In this document: in pieces, positions 1 to 9,739 of the stretch
Layout: each line of letters starts with the position of its first letter
Position numbering within the stretch: the stretch's first letter is position 1
Assembly: GCF_047496725.1 (NCBI RefSeq)
Contig: NC_132984.1
Span: 2,553,001-2,617,000, forward strand
Reading direction: 5' to 3'
Source of the DNA: Anoplolepis gracilipes
Taxonomy: Eukaryota; Arthropoda; Insecta; Hymenoptera; Formicidae
DNA: 64,000 nt
Notes under the pieces: model-generated
What the model was told of the DNA's origin: nothing
Seen by the model: the letters and a program-made list of their open reading frames with translations, nothing else
Databases searched by the model: none
Translations under genes and position numbers: made by a program

Positions 1-1980
1 CGATCTCGATCGCAACCGCGTTACCAGACAATGCGATCAGCAGGAAGCGCATAACAGGTCATTAAACCAGTTTCATTCGAGGCGGCCGTTCGTGTCGCAT
101 AAATGCCTATTTGTCCGTTACGTAATTGCATCGATCATTATCATCGACGGCGGGCAATACCGATATAATGATAGGCGGTTCCTCTCGCAATATTAATAAC
201 CGCTTTCTATTCTGCGAATACCTCACGCGAGGTCGAGTCATGTCAGAATATCGTAAGGATGTAAATTATTATCCTCGATCCTCGGTTGGCGTACCCTTCA
301 TTTTATTACCCGGTTTAATCTATATAATTAATATTGCTTTATATTTTAAACTCTATTAGTTGCAGTAATAATTTGATTATGATACAGTTTAATTCAATGT
401 GAAATTTGAAGAGAACAAAGTAATTGTTACTCTGCTTTTACAAAAGCTTAAATTTAATTTATAATAAGTTTTGCTTCTGCCTTCTTTTATCTTGTGTTGC
501 AGTTTTCATAAATCGAGAAAAATTAATTATATAATATTACATGAAACTTAACAAAAAAACAATGAGTAATTTGTACTTTTACTTACGAATAACGCACAGG
601 CCCGTTTCCGGTTTCTTTGTCCATCCTGGACAACAGTAGTTTTTATATCTCGATCTGCATACGTTTGGCCTAGATTTTTAAATGTTTGTTAGTTTTTTTG
701 GAATCACACGGTTGCATAAAAAATATATACATAATATATGTAAAAATATATCTAAAGGATATATATTTTTTTAATTAATTAAAAAATTAAATTAGGGTGC
801 AAGATTAAAAGAAAAAATATGATTTATATTTAAATAAAAAAAAAAAAAATAAAAATAATCTACAACATCAAAAATGCACCTGCAATTAAATGGATTTGTT
901 GTAGAGGACAAGCCTGCCTACTCTTTACATTTTCTTTGAAGAAATTCATAAATCGAATACTTTAAACAGAGTTTCTTCAAATCAGCTTCCAAAGTTACAC
1001 TCCAGATTATGATTAGTCATAAGTTCCTGTGGCGCCAGTTTGAAGAGGCCGCAGGCGGAAACGCGGCATTTCCGCGGCACATCGTGGCACGCGCAAGAAG
1101 AGAGGAGCGAAAGAAAGAAAAAAAAAAAAAAAAAAAAAAGAAGGAAGATTGGGAAGAGAGAAAGAGGCCGGAGTACCACCTCGGAACAAGGCGGCCATTC
1201 ACGTCTGGCGCCTCGTAATTAACGTCAGCTGCTATAGAATGCCGCCACTTAGGCCTCTCGACGCCGTAATCGCGCAAACGCCAGCGGCATCGCCGCGGCT
1301 TTCTCACGTCCCGCCATTCTTTATCGCGTTGGAGGAAGAGAGATAACGCGCGATTGTTATCTAACACGGTCCGCAGGGTTGTCCGCGAGAACACTTTTGA
1401 ACCCTAAAACATCTGTAAGTTCTGTAACCCGTGAAAGAAAAAAAAAAAAAAAAAAAAGATTCTCGGATTTCAGTGAGATTTTTCGCGAGAGGAGCCAAAA
1501 TACATCTCGCAGATGTGAAAAACTTTTGGATTCCAAGATTTCATATAATTTCCAAGATTCCCGGAGAGATTCTCTTGCATTCTACCGCCCTTCGGCAGGG
1601 CTGATGAGATAACGCGATAGCTGGTTTCGCGAAGGAAGAGATTAATTGTTGTTCTCGCGTGTCCGACATCTTTCGTGCATCATTCTTCCTGCTCGTTTAA
1701 TTTCTGACCTTACGCTCCCGGTGCGTATCATCACCGCATCACACACGGTAAGGCGGATGTTTGCAAGATGATATTAAAGCGTACAGAGCGTGTGCGATGA
1801 AGCAATCTTGCTGCTCACAAACACAGTGGCCCACTAACTGCTCGAGATGCGAGTGTTTACACGCGATTACGTCGCTAAATCATCGTGTAGTTTGAGAAAC
1901 AAGCGTACTATTTAAACGAAATTGGTTGTTAGAAAAAATTCAGCTATCTTTCTTTTACGTGCCGCACTACTCATATTTTA

Positions 1981-2280
1981 TCCCGAAAAAATTGTACTCT
2001 CGAAATATATTCTTTATAAGCCTTCTTAATAGATATTCTTAATAAATAGGAATATTTCCGTTTTTACGTGATATTTTTTTAAAATACTTTATTTATAAAT
2101 TAAGTAAAAACTGTTTTTATAATTTGTCAAAATTTTAATAAATAGTAAATTTCCTTTGTTTTTTGTTATCATTGAGATTAATAATCACAAATATTAAATA
2201 ATATAATGATAAGAAATTTATTCCATTCAATATATATTTTTTAAATTAATAAAATATTCGAGACTATTTCACTCTTTTTG
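1981..2280 (-). mobile_element. Truncated copy of MITE family A (reverse orientation)
   Basis: This is the reverse complement of roughly the right two thirds of the element at 4373-4795. It starts with the same terminus (CCGAAAAAATT followed by an A/T-rich CTCGAAA run), continues through the shared TTAAGAAGG, TTGACAAG and ATTTAATATTTGG blocks, and loses similarity near 2280. The other end is missing. Confidence 0.7.
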
Positions 2281-2500
2281 AGGATTTGTCTCAACCTAAG
2301 GACTCAATATCTCTTGAACGAACTTTTGCGGTCACTTCCAGAAGAAATTTTTTTTTTTTTTGTTTTGAGATCCTAAATTCATGTTTCAAATTTGACCATT
2401 TACTTGAACGAGTATCCTATACTATATAATATATATTTTTGACCTTTCAACAAGTTTGTCTCTTCAATAACATAACAATAGTACGCATAGGTAGAGCTTA

Positions 2501-3149
2501 TACCCAAGTAGCAAGCACATGTCATTTGACGTCGAAAACTGGTCATTTCTGGTTTAATGACGTCACGTGACCAAATAATGTCTAATTTAAAACGTCTTTT
2601 TTGTGACGTCTTAATGATGTTGTAAAAAAACGTCATAATATTGTGATTCTTAAGTCATTATTATAAATCGCCTAAGTATTACTATTTTTTAACTAAAAAA
2701 CTCATAATTTTTTATAATATCTTAAATTATTCAAACAATTTTATGTATAATTTTGATATTCACAATTTTCTATACCTCAGGGCCCTAACATGAATTTCCT
2801 TTATAATCTGAGACTTGATCATAACATTTGATCATGAATCTTTTCCTCTAGCGTGAACTCGTGAAAAGTGAAAAGTTTCATTAACGAATTCAATATTTGT
2901 GAATGAATTTTTCACTTTTCACGAGTTCACGCTAGAGGAAAAGATTCATGATCAAATATGTCATTAAAACGTCACTAATAGATCTAAAATGGTCATGAAG
3001 TCACGTCTTTTTAACATCTTGAAATGTCGTCATCGGTCTGTGACATTAGTCCGTCATTTTTCAGTCATTTTTACGTCATTGCATCACGTCATATTTGGTT
3101 CCAACTTACCATATTTTGACGTCAAAATGTCATGGGCTTGCCTTGGGTA
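2501..3149. mobile_element. CRE-rich MITE with TACCCAAG inverted ends
   Basis: The left end TACCCAAGTAGCAAGC and the right end (reverse complement TACCCAAGGCAAGCCC) are imperfect inverted repeats that continue into CATG-CATTT-GACGTC on both sides. Between them the arms carry many TGACGT, ACGTCA and GTCAT words. The middle is a 49-bp perfect hairpin. There is no transposase reading frame, so this is a non-autonomous element or foldback. A second, outer inverted repeat lies at 2450-2469 and 3151-3170, suggesting a complex or rearranged insertion. Confidence 0.65.
2826..2957. repeat. Perfect 49-bp inverted repeat (hairpin) with 34-nt loop
   Basis: Bases 2826-2874 and 2909-2957 are exact reverse complements over 49 positions and are separated by a short AT-rich loop. 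A transcript from either strand would fold into a long, mismatch-free stem. It sits at the centre of the CRE-rich element. Confidence 0.9.
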
Positions 3150-3184
3150 CTATTGAAGAGACAAACTTGTACCCTGGTACCTAT

Positions 3185-3425
3185 GCTCTTCATAAATCCT
3201 GACTTATTTTTTGTCTAAATCTTTTTTTAGTATTTTTTAGGTATTTTCATTTGTTTTGTTTTTAACCTTTAAAAATCTTTATTCTTTCCTTCAAAAAGCT
3301 CTCTTTCTGACAAAACATTGATTAATTATTCAATCTTTCAAAAGAAGTTCTTCTTAAAGCACATAAAAAAGCAGTAAGGTTTAAGACATAAGAATTTTAT
3401 CCATATGAAATTTTCAGCGCTGCTT
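3185..3425 (+). repeat. Dispersed repeat, copy 1
   Basis: This block and 4808-5062 share the same order of words: TTTTTGTCTAAATC, TTTGTTTTTAA, AATCTTTATTCTTTCCTT, AAAGC-CTCTTT, CACATAAAAAA, TTTTATCCATAT and GAAATTTTCAGCGCTGCT. They are diverged copies of one repeat in the same orientation. No coding potential is seen. Confidence 0.65.
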
Positions 3426-4372
3426 AGGTTCAAAATAGCTGCTCACATTCCCAACTATGACTGGTCGCTTTTCTTACTTTTTAAGTCTTACTGCTTAAGT
3501 TTTTTTATGTGCTAGGGCCTTAAAATTAAAATTAGTTATCTCTTGAAGCGAACACACCTTTAACTTAATTGTGCCGAATTAAATATTATAAGAGAACAAT
3601 TAATTATGTTTTCACGTGTGTCGCATGTAACAGTTCTCGAAACTTGTTTAATTCTTCCTTTCTTTTAAAACTTCGTCGATTTTGAGAAACGTACATTTTT
3701 GTACTCTGATTTAAATTTATATAAAAAATAAATAAAAAACAATCCAATTTCTATGATGGTAAAAACTTATTGTTGTTTTTACAAGTATATGAGAATTTTT
3801 TCAAAGTTTTATATATATATTCTAAAACAGTATAAAAAAAAAACAGAGAATGTTAAATTACACGTTGCAAGAAGGAAGATTAAGAATAAATTTCTCTCCT
3901 CTGTGAGTTATTCCGTACGATAATACTTTATTATCATGTTTCCTTATAGCTATGCTATAAAATCCCGCTAAAACGTCAGCTGTCATTTCGACGGAGGATT
4001 TAAAATTGACGACAACTGGTCTCGATAATTGGAAAATTACAGCGACATTCGAGCATTAATAACAATAATTGTGTAAACGAGAAAAAAATAACGCGAGATC
4101 GTCTTGCGGTCAAGAGGTTTAATGTAATCTACATGTAGATGAAGATCCGGAGATTAGTCCCATCGTCAAACTTGTATCGCGGTCCGATCAACACGTGGCA
4201 TTTCGGCAGGGTGTAATTTTAACACCCGACTGTAATGATAGCTTAACGAGCCCTGAAATCAATGTGTGACCCGTTCGTCGGTCCCGATATCTTCATTTTA
4301 GGATCTTTGCGCGGATTTCCATAACTGGCGGGTGTTAAGTCGTATCTTTCACATTTCTTTCCACGCATTTAT

Positions 4373-4795
4373 ACACCGAAAAAATTATATTCTCATCTTA
4401 AAAATATTTCACTTATCTTTGTAATATCTTTCTCTAAAATAAACGCCTCAAAAGGATCCTTTTAGTTTAAGAAAAAGATTCTCTAAAGAAGAGTAGAATA
4501 GTTTCGAATATTCTTAACATGTAAAAATATTCATATTGAATGGAATATTTTCTTACCATTATATTATTTAATATTTGGGATTATGAATCTCAATGATGAT
4601 AAAAAATAATTTAAAAAAATGGAGATTTACTATTTATTAAAATTAACTTTGACAAGTTAAATGTATAATTTTTACTTAATTTATAAATAAAAGGTATTTT
4701 AAAAAATATCATATTTAAAAAGATAATATTTTAATTATTAATATTAAGAAGGTTTATAAAGTACGTACATTTCGAGAATAAAATTTTTTCGGTGT
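4373..4795 (+). mobile_element. MITE family A, complete copy
   Basis: About 423 bp bounded by inverted ends ACACCGAAAAAATT...ATTCTC and GAGAAT...AATTTTTTCGGTGT, with TA at both borders, as expected of Tc1/mariner-type target duplication. It contains no open frame. Two further copies are visible at 1981-2280 (inverted) and 5900-6726 (interrupted). Confidence 0.75.
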
Positions 4796-4807
4796 AATAT
4801 TGTCCAA

Positions 4808-5062
4808 ATCCTGATTGCACCTTTTGTCTAAATCTTTTTTTTTCTTTTTAATCTTCCGACTTGCGACCACCTATGGCTTTATGTCGGCTGTATTTTGTTT
4901 TTAATCTTTCAAATCTTTATTCTTTCCTTTGAAAAGCCGCTCTTTTTGATAAAAAATTTTATCATTGATTGTATTCAACATGGTTTCAGTCAGGAAAAAG
5001 ATCTCCTTAAAGGCTTACGCACATAAAAAAATTTTATCCATATATGGAATTTTCAGCGCTGC
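4808..5062 (+). repeat. Dispersed repeat, copy 2
   Basis: Diverged direct copy of 3185-3425, ending in the same TTTTCAGCGCTGCT word. Both copies lie next to other elements, so this may be the 3' part of an older transposon. Its outer limits are uncertain. Confidence 0.6.
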
Positions 5063-5899
5063 TGAATATTTATTTGAAATTAACTTTTTTATGGCCTTTT
5101 ATAACATATTTTTTTTATTATTAGAAAAAAATAATTAATTATCATTCATTGACACGTTGAAGAATTATCGAGCGTATTAATGGAACGCTTTACTAAATGA
5201 CTAATATCTAGATATTTTACGTAGATCCAATGCGGATTAACCCATTTAATCGGTTAACTGTCGCTTGTAAGAGTTCAATTAAAAGCGTGCTGTAATGGCT
5301 TTGAAAAGGCCGCGTGAATTGCGAGTCATTAAAATTAGAACGATCAAAAGGCGGTCGCTTTCTCGTCGCGATTAGGGACAAGATCAAATAGCAGCAATTT
5401 AGGATTATCATGACAAAAAGCAAATGTAAGCCTTAGAAACACAAATGTAAACTTTTGAGAAACGAGTGTCAGGTAATTGATAAAGCATCACAAACACCTC
5501 GTCATGGAGTTGCGTTAAAAGTTGCGATAACGACTCCAACTACTTCTACATCGAGAGCTCCTTCACTTCCTGCTGTAATAATTGCGACTTAAAGTCAGTT
5601 TAAATTATCTGTGAAATTAACCGTGAGTAATTTTAAACAGTCCTGTTAAACTTAAAATCGACCTTACATCCTACTTTTTACCTTGTCCTATATTAAACAA
5701 GATAACTAAAATGAGGGCCAATCTTGCCTTTCAAATAAACAGTATAAAAAGTTAAATTTTTTTAGAAATTTATGAATTTGTACACATTGCATCACGTTTT
5801 AAATAAAATTATACTCCGGACACATGTATGTAAAAAAGAATTGTTGTGAAAGTGAAAAGAATATAAACAGAAATATAAACAGAAGCTCTAGATTCAGAC

Positions 5900-6726
5900 C
5901 AGTAAATGTTATCGTCTTAAGAATATTTCATCTTTATAATATATCTTTCTCTACACAGAAAAAAAGTAAGTGTCAAAACTTATATACTCTTATAAACGAG
6001 TTCATTGTTTCATATATACGCAACAATTTATAATTTTCTTAGAAGAATTTAAAAATCTTAAATTTCAACAATATTATAATCTTATTTCAATACTATAATT
6101 GTCATTTGAAGAATAAAATAATTATTTTAAACCTAAGAAAATTATAATATTCGATTTGATCATGTATTATTTTCTATCAAACATTTTTTTCTCCTTCATT
6201 CAAGAAAATTATTCTTAAAGAGCAAGAATATATTTTTCTTGGTTGAACTATATAAAGTGTCTTCATTCAAACAAATTTTCTTTGTTTAACGCAATATAAT
6301 CTCATTTCAAGATTCACACTAAAGATATTGTCAAAATAAAAAAGAATATTCTTTTTTTTCTGTGTAAAATAAGCGCTAAAAGGATTCTTTTAGTTTAAAA
6401 GAAAAATCCTCTAAAAAATAGAATAATTTTAAATATTCTTAACATGTAAGAACATATAAATGGAATATTATTTTATCACTATATTATTTAATATTTGGGA
6501 TTATATTAATCTCAATGATAAAAAAAAATAATTTTACAAATGGATTTTTGCTATTTATAAAAATTTTGACAAGTTATAAATACAGTTTTTACTTAATTTA
6601 TAAAAAAGATATTTAAAAAAATATTACATACATAAAAAAGAAAGTATTCTTATTTATTATATCGATTAAGAATCTTTATTAAGAAGGTATATAAAGTACA
6701 TTTCGAGAATAAAATCCTTTCGGTGT
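5900..6726 (+). mobile_element. MITE family A copy interrupted by element B
   Basis: The right part (6366-6726) follows the 4373-4795 copy closely, from TAAAATAAGCGC to the end TTTCGGTGT. The left part stops at AATATCTTTCTCTA (5952), exactly where the intact copy continues TAAAATAAACGC. Element B fills the gap. The left terminus is degraded. Confidence 0.7.
5953..6365 (+). mobile_element. Element B, a 413-bp TIR transposon nested in family A
   Basis: Ends ACACAGAAAAAAAG and CTTTTTTTTCTGTGT are inverted repeats. The insertion point reads CTCTA at the left and TAAAA at the right, consistent with a duplicated TA. It has no coding frame. Bases 6046-6314 inside it are repeated almost exactly at 6759-7027. 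Confidence 0.7.
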
Positions 6727-6758
6727 GACAGCGTTTATTCTATTATATTTAAAAATAA

Positions 6759-7027
6759 AATTTAAAAATCTTAAATTTCAATAATATTATAATCTTATTT
6801 CAATACTATAATTGTCATTTGAAGAATAAAATAATTATTTTAAACCTAAGAAAATTATAATATTCGATTTGATCATGTATTATTTTCTATCAAACATTTT
6901 TTTCTCCTTCATTCAAGAAAATTATTCTTAAAGAGCAAGAATATATTTTTCTTGGTTGAACTATATAAAGTGTCTTCATTCAAACAAATTTTCTTTGTTT
7001 AACGCAATATAATCTCATTTCAAGATT
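6759..7027 (+). repeat. 269-bp near-identical copy of element B interior
   Basis: Matches 6046-6314 over the full 269 bases; by eye I see one mismatch (CAACAAT versus CAATAAT). The element B termini are not included. The copied block lies between two exact 20-bp direct repeats at 6729-6748 and 7048-7067. High identity in an otherwise decayed area implies a recent event. Confidence 0.85.
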
Positions 7028-9075
7028 TACATTTTGAAACTAAAAATCAGCGTTTATTCTATTATATCCGGGAATATATATATGGCGTCTCGATTACCAT
7101 GCTACCGCATTCATATCCTGGAAGAGCCTTCTTTCGCGAACCAACGTCAATCGATCATTCTCTCGCGCTCGGTTCCCCCCCGAGTTATCAATGACGATCG
7201 AAATGGCACGCCGCGCCTCGCCGCAGGGCGTCATTCATCATTCAGCGAAACAACGAATCGCCGGTGCAATACGACCGCTCGAGTGGAGATGCGCCGGATG
7301 ACGATGACGGGTCGGTCCGTCCACAACGGTGCGTGTCACGATAAAGAGCCGCGGCGCGGAACGCGCGTCTCGTATTCCGGGGTTGCGCTTATCGCGCCCG
7401 CTCGTCCGCGTTAATTAATTATTAACGTGGAGACGCGCGTTTATCAAACGCCGGCCAGATAACGCAGCTGCAACTCGCGCGGAAGAGAAGGAAGCGTTCG
7501 CGGAACGCGAAAAAGCTTACGCCCGATGTATCCTGCAATTTTAGTCATCGGACATGCAAGAGAGATGCAAATACATATTTTCAATTAAAAATTATTTCTA
7601 TTAATCAGCATACAAATTTCTTCTTAATAAATATCTTCAATTGTACTAGTTATTTAAAAATGGCAACCTACAAACTACGCATATGTTACATAAATTTCAA
7701 TTTATAAATTATAAATTATTTATGAATATTTTATTTATATTTATTTATGAATATATATAATTATTTATTAATATATAAATTTATTTATAAATATATAATT
7801 ATATTTATAAATTATTTAATATATCATCGTTTGAGTAGAAAAGCCATTAGAGTATTGACAAAAAAAAGATGTCCAATTTATCTTTACGATTTAAACGCGG
7901 CTAAATGTACCGACAAAGAAGACGATACGCGACCGGAAGGGTTAAGCGAGCTCATCGTTAATGAAGATGTATTAACGAGCGTCCTGTCAGAAGCAATTAA
8001 AAGCATTGTTTTCGTAGCGTTACTTAACAGGCGAGGCTTAAAGGAATGCCATTAATACCATAATATCAATTGAATATAATTTTCGATGGAATCTGCGTTT
8101 AATGTATATTTGACGTCACACTTTAATCGTAAAATTCGAATGACCTGCTCAAAACATGGGATCGTTAAACTTTGGCATCGGTAGAAGGTAAAGATAAAGA
8201 TGTAAAACTGAACGTACAAAGGATTTTAAAGCACGTAATCAACGAATAGATTACAGATAACAGATAACGGTTGCCCTGCAATCGTTGAACTTTGTCATTT
8301 CATGTTCATTTCTTGTTCACAGAACGTGCGTAAAGAAATATGGAAACAAACTTATTCATATTCCGAGTCACTAGCGATTACGATTTCGAAAAATTGTTCT
8401 ATATTACGATGAAAAGATATTTCAATTATATTACTTGTACAGGAGCAAAAAGAAGTGATAATTAAATAATGCAAGGAATGTAATTGGACAAAATAATTTT
8501 CTGGTATTATATAACGCATTTGATGCACGAATTAGTTTATATCCGAGGCTTAATAAAACGATTAGCATTCATTTAGAGTATATTATAACGATGAGATTAG
8601 TGATGGAAATTAATGTCGAAACCATGAAAGAGAGAGAGATTATTTCATGAAACTAGATCGACTGATATATTCCCACGTCGGATTGCAACTGTAACATATT
8701 TCGCATAATTATGTGCAAGTTCGCAATTTTCTCGTCTCTTGAAATCATTTCTTACTAGGTCAGGCGTTATTTGTATTTGAATAGAGCCTGACCCTCTCTT
8801 AAATGGAACTCGTTTCTCGGGGCTTCTCCAGAAGCGAAGATTAATACACAGATCGGCTAGATAAATTAGCGCGTACACTTGGAGAAATATTTCCGCTATT
8901 CGCACGCATACCGTGGCCAATTGGTCACAATGGACGAACGTGTGCAGCTAATCCCGTTTATTATCCCATTTGCGCGACCGCGAAAACATTTAACGGAGCC
9001 GCGCGCGCGGCACTTTATCGGCGAAACTTGACTCTTATTGCGAAAAATAGACGCTACTTGGATAGAGAATTGAAC

Positions 9076-9105
9076 GCGCCTCGCCTCGCCTCGCCTCGCC
9101 TCGCC
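9076..9105. repeat. CGCCT pentanucleotide tandem repeat
   Basis: Five to six tandem CGCCT units in a GC-rich patch upstream of a TA dinucleotide run at about 9345-9363. This is a simple sequence with no evident gene. Confidence 0.9.
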
Positions 9106-9599
9106 GTCGGCGTATAACGTAACACTCCGATAACCCAATTAGGTGTTATCGCGCCGTTTAACTCCACCGAGGACGCGCGACCGGGATCATCGGATTCTTG
9201 AGAAGATCCGCGTTGCTAGCGAGATGCCGGCCTATTACGAGAATCTCGCGTTTTTCATCAGACGATTTAACCTTTTTAAGTGACCGACTGTGGCTCTCCA
9301 AGGACATCAAGACGGATGACGTTTCATTTCTTTACACGTGCGTGTATATATATATATATATATTTATGTGACTTTTTATTACGTAAAACTAACATATTCC
9401 GATATCGATAATTTTTATATATACTTCCTGGTGTTTTGGAACGTCAATCATCAGATTTTTTGCGTGGATAAAGAAAATTTAAGGTCAGGTTTCTCTGCGG
9501 GACGGTATATCAACTTTGTGATCATGTCGGTCGGAAGATTGGCTGTTAGTGTTTCACGCGAATCGTTTGCATCGCGAATATATTGTAATAAACACTTAC

Positions 9600-9739
9600 C
9601 CGACGGGTGGCACTGATTGCAGAGTGTTGTCCAGGTCCTGGGAAGGGCTCGGGGTGTAACGTTGACCTGTCGCTACTCCGTCCTGGATGAATCGACACGC
9701 CAGGACGATCCAGGCTATTAACAGAAATAACGCGGACAT
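9600..9739 (-). CDS. Orphan first coding exon of a secreted or membrane protein
   Basis: ATG at 9739 opens 46 codons that begin MSALFLLIAWIVLACRFI, a strong hydrophobic core of a signal peptide, followed by a polar stretch containing QRYTPSPSQDLDN and ending in QSVPPVG. The exon stops at a consensus donor (GG|GTAAGTG) in phase 2, and the frame closes with TAA just beyond it. The hydrophobic leader, the polar mature start and the perfect donor together make a real first coding exon likely. I could not find a matching downstream exon at lower coordinates, so the rest of the gene may be far away or outside the window, and I do not recognise the family. Likely cleavage is after VLA or GVA (inference). 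Confidence 0.5.

Larger units (their letters stand above)
1..9599. other. Gene-poor AT-rich region with many small transposons
   Basis: I recognise no protein exon in this stretch. Most of it is AT-rich spacer with inverted-repeat elements, listed separately. Two GC-richer islands, about 1010-1420 and 7080-7540, stand out by composition, but the open frames in them show no family motif and no splice logic, so they are better explained as regulatory or random. If the orphan signal-peptide exon at 9600-9739 (minus strand) belongs to a gene running leftwards, this stretch would be its first intron; that is inference. Confidence 0.5.

Noticed and set aside
982..1612. Several overlapping frames of 60-125 codons on both strands
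   Set aside because: They run through poly-A/T and GAA tracts, giving Lys or Phe repeats, and have no family motif or splice context.
7034..7414. 126-codon plus-strand frame in a GC-rich island
   Set aside because: The composition explains the lack of stops; the residues are low-complexity Arg-rich with no motif, donor or acceptor. Treated as non-coding.
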